The translations under genes were made by a program, and so were the position numbers. 5,301 nucleotides of DNA, from contig JAPJRA010000320.1 in assembly GCA_030824835.1 (NCBI GenBank), forward strand, positions 1 to 5,301. The letters run 5' to 3'. Below the pieces are notes generated by a model. It was not told the DNA's origin. It worked only from the letters and a program-made list of their open reading frames with translations, and did not search any database. Of this stretch, positions 1 to 5,093 are shown piece after piece. Source of the stretch: Geminicoccaceae bacterium (GTDB lineage Bacteria > Pseudomonadota > Alphaproteobacteria > Geminicoccales > Geminicoccaceae). Positions within the stretch are counted from its first letter, which is position 1; every line of letters starts with the position of its first letter.

Positions 1-225
1 GGTGTAGAGCAGGCCGCTGCCGATACCGTGCCGCCGCGCAACCGCGATCGGTGAGCCGCCCGGCTCCAGGCTTTCCACCACGATGTCGCGTTTCTGCTCA
101 GGCGTCCAAATCCGCCGCCGCTCACCGCGGGTGATCACCTCGATCGGTGTCTCGCGCACACTCATACGATTGATCGTAGGAGCGTCCTCGGCGTCGATCA
201 TCGGCGGTAGCAGCGTCTTGCCCAT
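1..225 (-). CDS. IS66-family accessory transposition protein TnpA, N-terminal part
   Basis: This is the 5' part of the first IS66 gene, running off the left edge of the window; 75 codons are present. The frame includes ERRRIWTPEQKRDIVVESL followed by PGGSPIAVARRHGIGSGLLY, the helix-turn-helix of IS66 OrfA/TnpA and related Tnp_1 (IS3/IS66) proteins. It would bind DNA and act with TnpB and the DDE transposase TnpC. The ATG at 225 gives the longest frame and lies 59 bases inside the IS end. A second in-frame ATG at 165 (MSVRETPIEV) is an equally credible start, since many TnpA proteins begin close to this conserved block. No frame break is seen in the visible part. The gene reads away from the interrupted strawberry-notch gene. 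Confidence 0.75.
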   Translation of the reverse strand, partial: MGKTLLPPMIDAEDAPTINRMSVRETPIEVITRGERRRIWTPEQKRDIVVESLEPGGSPIAVARRHGIGSGLLYT

Positions 226-284
226 ACCGGTGTTGCATCACAACGCTATCCAGCGCTGCAATGTGCTGCCGCCGCGACGCTTAC
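1..284 (-). mobile_element. Left end of an IS66-family insertion sequence (partial)
   Basis: Read on the minus strand from 284, the sequence begins GTAAGCGTCGCGG, the GTAA start expected of IS66-family terminal inverted repeats. The first open frame inside it encodes the start of an IS66 TnpA-like protein. To the right of 284, reading resumes in frame as the conserved end of a strawberry-notch protein, so 284/285 is the insertion junction. The element continues to the left of the window, where tnpB, tnpC and the other inverted repeat should lie. IS66 normally makes an 8-bp target duplication; the copy on this side would be TCATCTCC (285-292), and the other copy cannot be seen. The family call rests on the TnpA sequence and the terminal bases; the exact IS name is unknown. 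Confidence 0.75.
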
Positions 285-400
285 TCATCTCCTGGAAGCT
301 CCGCATGTTCGTGCCAACGGACGCGAGTGGTTCGGCTGTGCTTTCGAAGGTCATGGAGCGCTATCCCGTCCAGCGGATCGCCGAGCGGAAGGCCGTGTAA
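285..400 (+). pseudogene. C-terminal remnant of a strawberry-notch family protein, cut by IS66
   Basis: The frame runs from the IS junction to TAA at 398-400. It encodes 37 residues beginning ISWKLRMFVPTDASG and ending in RYPVQRIAERKAV. I recognise this as the extreme C-terminus of the large strawberry-notch (SNO) family proteins, helicase/methyltransferase-like proteins of over 1,000 residues, found upstream of toprim genes on alphaproteobacterial plasmids. This is from memory of the family, not a search. The two bases after the junction (TC) fit the end of the preceding isoleucine codon of the usual IISWK motif, so the IS landed without further loss on this side. The rest of the gene should lie beyond the IS. 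The frame continues leftwards into the IS by chance, so a start at 83 is not real. The remnant has no start of its own and should be non-functional. Confidence 0.68.
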
Positions 401-1444
401 ATGGACCGCCGCGACGCATCCGAACTGGCACAGCGTCTCGGCAGGCAGGCCGAGGCTGTGTGCCGGCACTATCTCTCGGCCGGATATCGCGAGGGCCGCT
501 ACTGGCTGGTCGGCGACGTCCGCAACACACCGGGCCGCTCGATGTTTGTCCGCCTGAAGGGAGCCGATTCCGGCAGGGGTGCGGCGGGTAAATGGACCGA
601 CGCGGCCACAGGCGAACACGGCGATCTCCTCGATGTCATCCGCGAAAGCTGCGGGCTGATCGACTTCAAGGACGTCGCCGAGGAGGCCAGAACCTTCCTG
701 AGCCTGCCCCATCCGGAGCCCGACCCGGACCACCAACGACGCCCGGCATCGGCGCCCGCCGGGTCTCCGGAGGCCGCACGACGGCTCTTCGCAATGTCGC
801 GGCCGATTACGGGCACAGTCGTAGAGTCGTATCTACGGAAACGCGGCATCACGGCTTTGCACGGAACCGGATCGCTCCGCTTCCATCCACGCTGCTACTA
901 CCGGCCGGACGAACATTCGCCGACCGAGACATGGCCGGCGATGATCGCGTCCGTCACCGATCTCGACGGCCGGATCACGGGCGTACATCGCACCTGGCTC
1001 AGCCCCGAAGGGAGCGGCAAGGCGCCAATCGACACACCGCGGCGGGCAATGGGCGATCTCCTCGGTCATGCGGTCCGGTTCGGCACGGCGCACGATGTGA
1101 CCGCGGCCGGCGAAGGCATCGAGACGATCCTGTCACTCCGCATGGCCCTACCGGGCCTGCCAATGGCGGCTGCGCTCTCGGCCGCACACCTTGCCGCCAT
1201 CCTGTTCCCGGCGACCCTTCGCCGACTCTACATCGCCCGCGACGATGATCCGGCCGGTGACGGCGCGCGCGATAGCCTGGTCGAACGCGCCCAGACGGCC
1301 GGCATCGAGGCGATCGTGCTGTCGCCGACGCTTGGGGACTTCAACGAGGATCTCCGCACCCTCGGCATCGGCGCGCTGCGGGCAGCGATCCGTCAGCAGC
1401 TCGCCCCGGAGGACGTCGCCCGTTTTCTCGCCTTGGCGGCATAG
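401..1444 (+). CDS. Toprim domain protein (primase/helicase-like, DUF7146-type N-terminus)
   Basis: A 347-residue protein. The N-terminal part (about 1-100) has a GKWTD motif at 63-67 and GDLLDVI at 74-80, typical of the N-terminal domain of plasmid toprim proteins. The C-terminal half is a toprim fold: catalytic Glu in GEGIET (E238), acidic motif IARDDDPAGDGA (D281-D283), and a late GDFNEDL motif (312-318). Toprim domains bind Mg2+ and serve in primases, topoisomerases and nucleases; here a role in replication or conjugative DNA processing is inferred from family and context. ATG at 401 directly follows the TAA of the strawberry-notch remnant, and GGAAGG (387-392) lies 8 bases before it, so the two genes were once an operon. 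The IS66 insertion probably removes the native promoter, leaving expression dependent on the IS end or internal signals. All key acidic residues are present and the length is normal, so it looks intact. Confidence 0.88.
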   Translation: MDRRDASELAQRLGRQAEAVCRHYLSAGYREGRYWLVGDVRNTPGRSMFVRLKGADSGRGAAGKWTDAATGEHGDLLDVIRESCGLIDFKDVAEEARTFLSLPHPEPDPDHQRRPASAPAGSPEAARRLFAMSRPITGTVVESYLRKRGITALHGTGSLRFHPRCYYRPDEHSPTETWPAMIASVTDLDGRITGVHRTWLSPEGSGKAPIDTPRRAMGDLLGHAVRFGTAHDVTAAGEGIETILSLRMALPGLPMAAALSAAHLAAILFPATLRRLYIARDDDPAGDGARDSLVERAQTAGIEAIVLSPTLGDFNEDLRTLGIGALRAAIRQQLAPEDVARFLALAA

Positions 1445-1767
1445 CCGGAAGGGGCAAGCGCGGGGCAGCGGCGTCCGTCCCCGGTTTCGCACGAGGCTGC
1501 ATCCCGTTGCGCCGGAGAGGACCGCGACCCGGCCTTCGAGAGGGCGATCGGCCGTCAAGCGGCCCGGACCGGCAATGGCTGCGCCCGGCTATTTTCCGGC
1601 GCGCTCCAGAGGAGCGCTTTCCATCGCGAAACAAAATAGCCGGCCTTCGCCATCCGGCGCGATGCTTGGCCCTGCGCTGACGCTCCGGGTGCAGGTCCGG
1701 CCCGCCCGACGGCTTTCGTCGCCAGAAGGCCGCGAGGGTCGCGGTCGAACCGACGAAGGAGCATCCC
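1445..1767 (+). promoter_or_regulatory. Structured leader between the toprim and DUF2493 genes
   Basis: A 323-base gene-free stretch; open frames crossing it have arginine/proline-rich shadow composition. It holds a nested palindrome (1575-1653, listed separately), then CCTGC/GCAGG (1671-1675/1691-1695), CGACG/CGTCG around a 5-base loop (1707-1721), and CCGCGA-GGG-TCGCGG (1730-1744). It ends in the ribosome-binding site AAGGAG (1756-1761), 6 bases before ATG. The density of hairpins suggests a long structured 5' leader, or a transcription terminator/promoter region with protein sites. No clear sigma-70 promoter could be placed. The word CCCTGCG (1670-1676) recurs in two other leaders of this window. 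Confidence 0.45.
1575..1653. repeat. Nested inverted repeat (A/T-rich outer arms, inner hairpin)
   Basis: Outer arms CCGGCTATTTT (1585-1595) and AAAATAGCCGG (1633-1643) are perfect 11-base complements with a 37-base interior. Counting outward, they extend imperfectly to ATGGC (1575-1579) against GCCAT (1649-1653). Inside lies a perfect hairpin GCGCTCC-AGA-GGAGCGC (1601-1617). The A/T-rich arms stand out in this GC-rich DNA. Possible roles are a regulator operator, a structured RNA, or a terminator for the toprim gene; the sequence does not decide between them. Confidence 0.75.
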
Positions 1768-2703
1768 ATGGCGAACGAACACGACGACGGCTTCGAACCG
1801 CACCACTCCTCATCCCCCACCGACCCCGTCCTGACCGAACTCCAACTCTACGGCTTTCGTCCCTTCCAGGACGAACCCGATCCGAGGCCACTTCCCGAAG
1901 GCCCCGCCGTCGCCGGGGCCATCGCCGACATCTTCGACGCCCTGATCGCCACCCTCGAGGACACCCGCCTCGAACCCGACCTCGATGACCTCCTCTGGTC
2001 GACCGTCAACCTCTTCAATCGCGCCACCGACCGGATCGAACGCGAACTCGACGACAATGAGCAGGCGCAGCGCCGCGGCCAGCGCGAACAGGACGGCTCG
2101 GAGGTGAAGTCGGTAGAACTCGAACGTCTCACCGCCGAAGGGCAGACCATGATCGAGCGCCGCAACGCCTTCGAGCTGATGCGCGATCAGGCCGCAGAAC
2201 ATTTCGAGCGCCACACCGGATCATCCTGGCGGCCACGCAACGGCTCGATGGTCAATCACCGCGCCATGACCTCGGCGATGATCGACAGCCGCGATTTCCT
2301 CGCCGCCAAGCGCCGGGCAGAGAGCGAGGTGATGATCCCCGCGGGTCCGAAGATCGCCGTTACCGGCGGCCTCGACTTCAACGATCACCAGCTGATCTGG
2401 GCCAAGCTCGACCAGGTCCACGCCAAGCATCCCGACATGGTGCTGTTGCACGGTGGATCACCGAAGGGCGCCGAACGCATCGCCGCTCGCTGGGCGGATC
2501 ACCGCAAGGTTCCGCAGATCGCGTTCAGGCCCGACTGGACGAAGCACGCCAAAGCCGCGCCGTTCAAACGCAACGATCAGATGCTCGCCGTCCTGCCGAT
2601 CGGCGTGATGGTGTTCCCCGGCACCGGCATCCAGGACAATCTCGCCGACAAGGCGCGCAAGTTCAGCATCCCGGTCTGGAAGTTCGGCAGTGGCGGCGCG
2701 TGA
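1768..2703 (+). CDS. DUF2493 / YspA-type SLOG-domain protein
   Basis: A 311-residue protein. Residues 1-190 are a family-specific helical region rich in Asp, Glu and Arg (for example ERELDDNEQAQRRGQREQ near 91-108). The C-terminus (about 195-308) is a DUF2493 domain of the SLOG superfamily: KIAVTGGLDFND (195-206), the nucleotide-loop-like GGSPKGAERIAARWA (229-243), FRPDWTKH (253-260), APFKRNDQML (264-273) and FPGTGIQDNLADKA (283-296). SLOG proteins bind or process nucleotides or nucleotide derivatives, and some act in stress or conflict systems; no reaction is known for this subfamily. It is standard on alphaproteobacterial conjugative elements near toprim genes. The start is fixed by AAGGAG 6 bases before ATG. 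The stop codon sits in the loop of a strong hairpin. It is full length with all visible motifs intact. Confidence 0.88.
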   Translation: MANEHDDGFEPHHSSSPTDPVLTELQLYGFRPFQDEPDPRPLPEGPAVAGAIADIFDALIATLEDTRLEPDLDDLLWSTVNLFNRATDRIERELDDNEQAQRRGQREQDGSEVKSVELERLTAEGQTMIERRNAFELMRDQAAEHFERHTGSSWRPRNGSMVNHRAMTSAMIDSRDFLAAKRRAESEVMIPAGPKIAVTGGLDFNDHQLIWAKLDQVHAKHPDMVLLHGGSPKGAERIAARWADHRKVPQIAFRPDWTKHAKAAPFKRNDQMLAVLPIGVMVFPGTGIQDNLADKARKFSIPVWKFGSGGA

Positions 2704-2711
2704 GCGCCGCC
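2692..2711 (+). terminator. Terminator-like hairpin spanning the DUF2493 stop codon
   Basis: GGCGGCGC (2692-2699), loop GTGA (2700-2703), GCGCCGCC (2704-2711): a perfect 8-bp all-G/C stem closed by a GNRA-type tetraloop that includes the TGA stop. It lies at the meeting point of two convergent genes, its last base being the first base of the opposing gene's stop triplet, so it could serve both directions. There is no T-tract on either side, so it is not a classical intrinsic terminator; it might act with Rho or as a 3'-end stabiliser. Confidence 0.5.
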
Positions 2712-3463
2712 TAGCCCAGCTCGATACCCCAGAATTTCAGCACGCCGATGACCTCCTCCTTCGGATAGTGCAGGAACGTCGCGTTCTCGATATCGATCTT
2801 GATCTTCCGTTTGCGCTTCGCGATCTCGCGCGCGATCCGCTCGCTGAACGGCGCGGTGCCTGGCGGCAGCACACCGGGGCGATCAGGACTCGGCCAACTC
2901 TTCGGATACCCGTCAGGAATCCATCCAGACGTCACTTTGGCGGCCTGCTCGGCGACCGAGGGATGCTCGCAAGCCCATCCATAGAGATGGAAAGCGCAGA
3001 CCCGGAGCATGGCCTTGATTTCCGGGAGCGTGTCGGTGAAGCCTTTCAGCGGCGTGGGCAACCACACCATGTTGGCGACGCACGAGAAGTATCGCGGATT
3101 CTGCACGACGCTGCTCTGCTGCGCGAACGACGGATCGTCGTATCCCCAGATATGGCAGACGGTCCAATTCTTGGGCTTGGGTGACGCCACGTCGAGGGCG
3201 GCCACCAGCGCTTGGAGCGCAGCGACGTTGCCTTCGAACTTCTCTGCGGTGACCCCGGTCGCCTTTCGGGTGTTGGTATAGCGGCGGGTCCATCCCGCAT
3301 CGTAGAGCGGTCGTCCCCGAGCGGTGTGCGGCGCCCACACCGGCAAGCGCCGAAATGTCTCCGGATTGACCCACCGCGCGGTTCGCTCGATCAGCTCCAC
3401 GACCGCCGGGATGTCGTCCCGCAGTGCCTCATTGCCGTCTGGTATGTAGAATCCGTCAGTCAC
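2711..3463 (-). CDS. Unrecognised 250-residue protein, possible HNH-like nuclease
   Basis: I do not recognise a named family with certainty. The protein has a helical N-terminus (1-95). A central block follows: NWTVCHIWGYDD (99-110), NPRYFSCVANMVWLP (122-136) and GFTD (141-144). The C-terminal tail is basic (AKRKRKIKI, 215-223). A CH-I-W strand followed by an Asn before a hydrophobic strand and LP resembles the His/Asn layout of HNH (His-Me finger) nucleases, so a nuclease-like fold is inferred, weakly. Cysteines at 103, 128, 157 and 165 could bind metal. The start is GTG at 3463; an in-frame TGA lies five codons upstream and GGAG sits almost directly before it, so initiation is not strong. 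It is the only intact non-transposon gene on the minus strand and lies convergent between backbone genes, suggesting cargo, possibly a defence or toxin gene. Visible composition seems somewhat less GC-rich than its neighbours. Confidence 0.7.
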   Translation of the reverse strand: MTDGFYIPDGNEALRDDIPAVVELIERTARWVNPETFRRLPVWAPHTARGRPLYDAGWTRRYTNTRKATGVTAEKFEGNVAALQALVAALDVASPKPKNWTVCHIWGYDDPSFAQQSSVVQNPRYFSCVANMVWLPTPLKGFTDTLPEIKAMLRVCAFHLYGWACEHPSVAEQAAKVTSGWIPDGYPKSWPSPDRPGVLPPGTAPFSERIAREIAKRKRKIKIDIENATFLHYPKEEVIGVLKFWGIELG

Positions 3464-3533
3464 TCTCCGCCGCCATCCTCATGTCATCTGCCCCGGCTGC
3501 ACGAGGCGGATCACAATTGGGCGTGAGTCCTGA

Positions 3534-3698
3534 GCGGCAGAGCTGTTTGAGGGATCATTCCTCTACCATCTCCGCGAAGCGATGCACCACCCCCGCTTCC
3601 TTGCGCTGATCCTTGGTCCGGCCGAGGGCCTGGCACCATCAACCCGTGAAGGGTCCGCTACGCGAGCGTGCGGCCTTGAGGCTTCGCCCCTGCGGTGA
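3534..3698 (+). pseudogene. Possible 3' remnant of a lost gene
   Basis: Between an in-frame TGA (3531-3533) and TGA (3696-3698) lie 54 open codons. They begin AAELFEGSFLYHLREAMHHP and continue RFLALILGPAEGLA. The first 33 residues have a balanced, amphipathic composition unlike the Arg/Pro/Ser-rich shadow frames nearby, while the last 20 look like leader sequence. There is no start codon except an internal ATG at 3582 without a ribosome-binding site. This may be the surviving end of a backbone gene whose front part was replaced when the minus-strand cargo gene arrived. It could also be chance, and I recognise no family. Confidence 0.25.
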
Positions 3699-3735
3699 TT
3701 GCGGCCCTTGGCCGGACACATCGGGCGCCTGTCGC

Positions 3736-3754
3736 GCGGGGGATGGTCCCCCGC
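3736..3754 (+). terminator. Perfect GC hairpin upstream of the 55-residue gene
   Basis: GCGGGGGA, loop TGG, TCCCCCGC: eight perfect base pairs ending 9 bases before the AGGAG site of the next gene. There is no T-tract. It is either a terminator-like barrier to transcription from upstream or part of a regulated leader, because it sits so close to the ribosome-binding site. A comparable hairpin (1730-1744) precedes the DUF2493 ribosome-binding site. Confidence 0.4.
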
Positions 3755-3776
3755 CTCCACAACAGGAGCCGGATCA

Positions 3777-3944
3777 ATGTCCCTCAACGATGCTCACGCC
3801 TTCGCCTTCAGCCTCGCCACCACGCTCATGGTCGCGATCGTGATCTTCAAAGCCGGCGACGGCACGACGAGTGTCATGCCTGCCTCCGAATACGACGGAG
3901 ACGCCTCGGCGATCATCCGCGAAGTCGATCCATTCGCCCATTGA
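3777..3944 (+). CDS. Small single-span membrane protein (55 residues)
   Basis: A 55-residue protein starting MSLNDAHAFAFSLATTL. Residues about 7-25 form one hydrophobic helix ending in FKAGDG; the remainder is short, acidic and soluble (EYDGDASAIIREVDPFAH). This fits a small inner-membrane protein with the acidic tail on one side. AGGAG (3764-3768) 8 bases before ATG strongly supports the start, and the gene is too well ordered to be a chance frame. Similar small proteins occur among conjugative-element genes in Alphaproteobacteria, as I recall, but no function is known to me. It is followed after 10 bases by a strong pair of overlapping hairpins, so it is probably a single-gene transcript or the end of one. 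Confidence 0.65.
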   Translation: MSLNDAHAFAFSLATTLMVAIVIFKAGDGTTSVMPASEYDGDASAIIREVDPFAH

Positions 3945-3954
3945 GGGCGACGGT

Positions 3955-3991
3955 CCGCTCGGCCGAGCGGAAATCCGGACGGATTTCCGCT
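3955..3991 (+). terminator. Two overlapping hairpins after the 55-residue gene
   Basis: The 16-base perfect palindrome CCGCTCGGCCGAGCGG (3955-3970) overlaps an 11-bp perfect stem AGCGGAAATCC-GGAC-GGATTTCCGCT (3966-3991, GGAC loop). They share bases 3966-3970, so only one can form fully at a time. The second hairpin has the stem length of a strong terminator, but the sequence after it (GCCGTCATCAC) has no T-tract. It most likely ends transcription of the small gene; an attenuator-like switch is also possible. Confidence 0.5.
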
Positions 3992-4013
3992 GCCGTCATC
4001 ACTTAACTTCGGC

Positions 4014-4019
4014 TATACT
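4014..4019 (+). promoter_or_regulatory. Possible -10 box for the multi-span membrane protein gene
   Basis: TATACT matches the sigma-70 -10 consensus at five of six positions and lies just after the strong hairpins, 67 bases before the next ATG. Only a weak -35 candidate (CTGCCG at 3990-3995, overlapping the hairpin) is found at normal spacing. Transcription would begin near 4026, producing a leader that holds the hairpin at 4034-4085. Confidence 0.22.
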
Positions 4020-4033
4020 GACTTTTGCGCCGT

Positions 4034-4085
4034 GGTGGTGGTGGAAGGCGCGACCGTAGACCTTCATCTTACGGAGCACACCACC
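4034..4085 (+). promoter_or_regulatory. Leader hairpin that could mask the ribosome-binding site
   Basis: GGTGGTG (4037-4043, also in register at 4034-4040) pairs with CACCACC (4079-4085), which ends directly before the ATG. Nested inside, CCGTAGA (4054-4060) pairs with TCTTACGG (4067-4074) with one bulged base. The likely Shine-Dalgarno CGGAG (4072-4076) lies partly in the inner stem. Folded, this would hide the start region, suggesting translational control. Confidence 0.35.
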
Positions 4086-4616
4086 ATGGTACTTGGCATC
4101 CTCTTGAGCATCACAGCCATCGGCGTCATCTGCTGGCTGCTCTTCACCCTCGCTATCTACGCGCTGCCCTTCTTCGCGGGCATCGCCGTCGGCATGTGGG
4201 CCTATGGCACTGGCGCGGGCTGGCCCGGCAGCATCGTCGCCGGGCTCCTCGCCGCCGGGCTGATGCTCGGCATCGGCCAGTTCCTCTTCGCCCTTGTGCG
4301 CCCGGTCTGGCTCCGGCTGACCATCGGACTTGTCTTCGCAGCACCGGCGGCCGTCGCCGGTTATCATGCCGTTCACGGTATCGCGAAGCACGCCATGCCT
4401 TCGGAGACCTGGCTGGTCATTTTCTCCGTGGTCGGCGCCATCGCCATCGGCGCGACGGCCTGGATTCGGATCGCGGGCGCCGAGCCCGCCCCGATCCGGG
4501 CAGAACCTCGCTCGGGGCTGACATCCTCGCAGCAACGTCGCGGCGGACCAGAGGCATGTCGAAGTCGTCCTCAGCATCGTGGAACAGGCAGGGATCGGGC
4601 GGCGATGGGCCGTTAG
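4086..4616 (+). CDS. Multi-span inner-membrane protein of unknown function
   Basis: A 176-residue protein with about five hydrophobic segments near 2-22, 24-41, 48-71, 77-97 and 108-130. Conserved-looking pieces are CWLLFTLAIYALPFFAG, MWAYGTGAGWPGSI and YHAVHGIAKHAMPSETW. As far as I remember, proteins like this occur beside the small membrane protein on alphaproteobacterial conjugative elements; no function is known to me. ATG at 4086 is preferred over the in-frame GTG at 4032, because the hydrophobic start follows it directly and CGGAG (4072-4076) precedes it. The last 45 residues (131-176) turn abruptly into an Arg/Pro/Ser/Gly-rich tail with no membrane or domain character. The reading frame may therefore have shifted or lost its natural end near 4480. 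It could also be a genuine cytoplasmic tail. Confidence 0.65.
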   Translation: MVLGILLSITAIGVICWLLFTLAIYALPFFAGIAVGMWAYGTGAGWPGSIVAGLLAAGLMLGIGQFLFALVRPVWLRLTIGLVFAAPAAVAGYHAVHGIAKHAMPSETWLVIFSVVGAIAIGATAWIRIAGAEPAPIRAEPRSGLTSSQQRRGGPEACRSRPQHRGTGRDRAAMGR

Positions 4617-5093
4617 ATTCGGGCCGGGAGGCGGCGGCCGGTTGAGCAATCTTGACCAGCGGCGTCGATGGCTCGGCACATTGATGGTGCGGGAGCTAGG
4701 CGTTCTGCCCGAAAGCGTGGCGTGGGTACCGGTGCAGGCGCTGCGTCGAGACCGGGAGACAAGGACCGCCGGTGATAGTGCCGCGTATTCACCGGGCACC
4801 GAGGGGGTCGCCACCGTCTCCGTTGATCGGCTCTGCCCGGTCGAGCGCTCCAAGACGGCCTCTTCGATGGGTGTATCTGGCCGAAGGGCGGCTTCGCCTC
4901 GATCGCCTATGGCGCAACAGCGCCGTCAAAACTTTCTTCCCCTGCCGGCTACGCCGTCATTCCTCGCGGGACAAGAAAGTCCCTCCTCTGCTGTCTGAAG
5001 CCCTGCGGGTGCGCCGTCGATCGCCTCCGGCCGGTCGATCACCATCGAGGCCGCAATGGTGCGGGCTCGAAGGACAGATCAAGGAGACTTCCC
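4617..5093 (+). promoter_or_regulatory. Gene-free region with a structured DUF736 leader
   Basis: About 480 bases. I find no gene in 4617-4860; frames there on either strand are Arg/Pro/Gly-rich and lack ribosome-binding sites. From about 4880 there is leader-like structure: GGCGC-AACA-GCGCC (4911-4924), the ACTTTCTT/AAGAAAGT inverted repeat (4931-4980), the shared word CCCTGCGGGTGC (5001-5012), and GATCGCC/GGTCGATC (5019-5025/5033-5040, one bulge). It ends in AAGGAG (5081-5086), 7 bases before the DUF736 ATG. The order of elements parallels the DUF2493 leader. No convincing promoter hexamers were found. Confidence 0.4.
4931..4980. repeat. A/T-rich inverted repeat in the DUF736 leader
   Basis: ACTTTCTT (4931-4938) and AAGAAAGT (4973-4980) are perfect complements around a 34-base interior. 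The stem extends inward by CCC (4939-4941) against GGG (4968-4970), with AC bulged. As in the DUF2493 leader, the arms are A/T-rich in GC-rich surroundings and lie 114 bases before the start codon. An operator or an RNA fold are both possible. Confidence 0.65.

Larger units (their letters stand above)
3464..3776 (+). promoter_or_regulatory. Leader between the minus-strand cargo gene and the 55-residue membrane protein
   Basis: About 310 bases without an intact gene. The left part should hold the promoter of the minus-strand gene; I could not place one. From 3534 to 3698 runs a protein-like open frame without a start (listed separately). Further right are the shared word CCCTGCG (3688-3694, 89 bases before the downstream ATG) and a perfect hairpin GCGGGGGA-TGG-TCCCCCGC (3736-3754). 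The stretch ends in the ribosome-binding site AGGAG (3764-3768), 8 bases before ATG. Confidence 0.35.

Noticed and set aside
83..400. 105-codon plus-strand frame read as one gene
   Set aside because: Its first two thirds are antisense to IS66 tnpA and the IS end. Only 285-400 is genuine, as the strawberry-notch remnant.
1191..1988. 265-codon plus-strand frame across the toprim end and the leader
   Set aside because: It overlaps both toprim and DUF2493 in another frame, is dominated by Arg, Pro and Ser, and has no ribosome-binding site.
2690..3184. 164-codon plus-strand frame opposite the cargo gene
   Set aside because: It is the complement of the minus-strand gene and starts inside the terminator-like hairpin; its composition is that of a shadow frame.
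4032..4044. Run of GTG repeats as a microsatellite
   Set aside because: Only about four units; its pairing with CACCACC before the ATG explains it better.
4032..4085. Extension of the membrane protein to the GTG at 4032
   Set aside because: No ribosome-binding site before it, the added residues are GTG-repeat derived, and the stretch forms the leader hairpin.
4557..4645. Small frame beginning MSKSSSASWNRQ
   Set aside because: 29 residues of low-complexity sequence overlapping the membrane gene's tail, with no start signal.
3999..4853. 284-codon minus-strand frame
   Set aside because: It is antisense to the membrane protein. Its Asp/Gly/Glu- and Arg-rich composition is the mirror of hydrophobic codons and there is no plausible start signal.
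4579..4998. 139-codon plus-strand frame before DUF736
   Set aside because: No ribosome-binding site and no recognisable motif. It runs through the inverted repeat, and its composition is Arg/Ser/Gly-rich.
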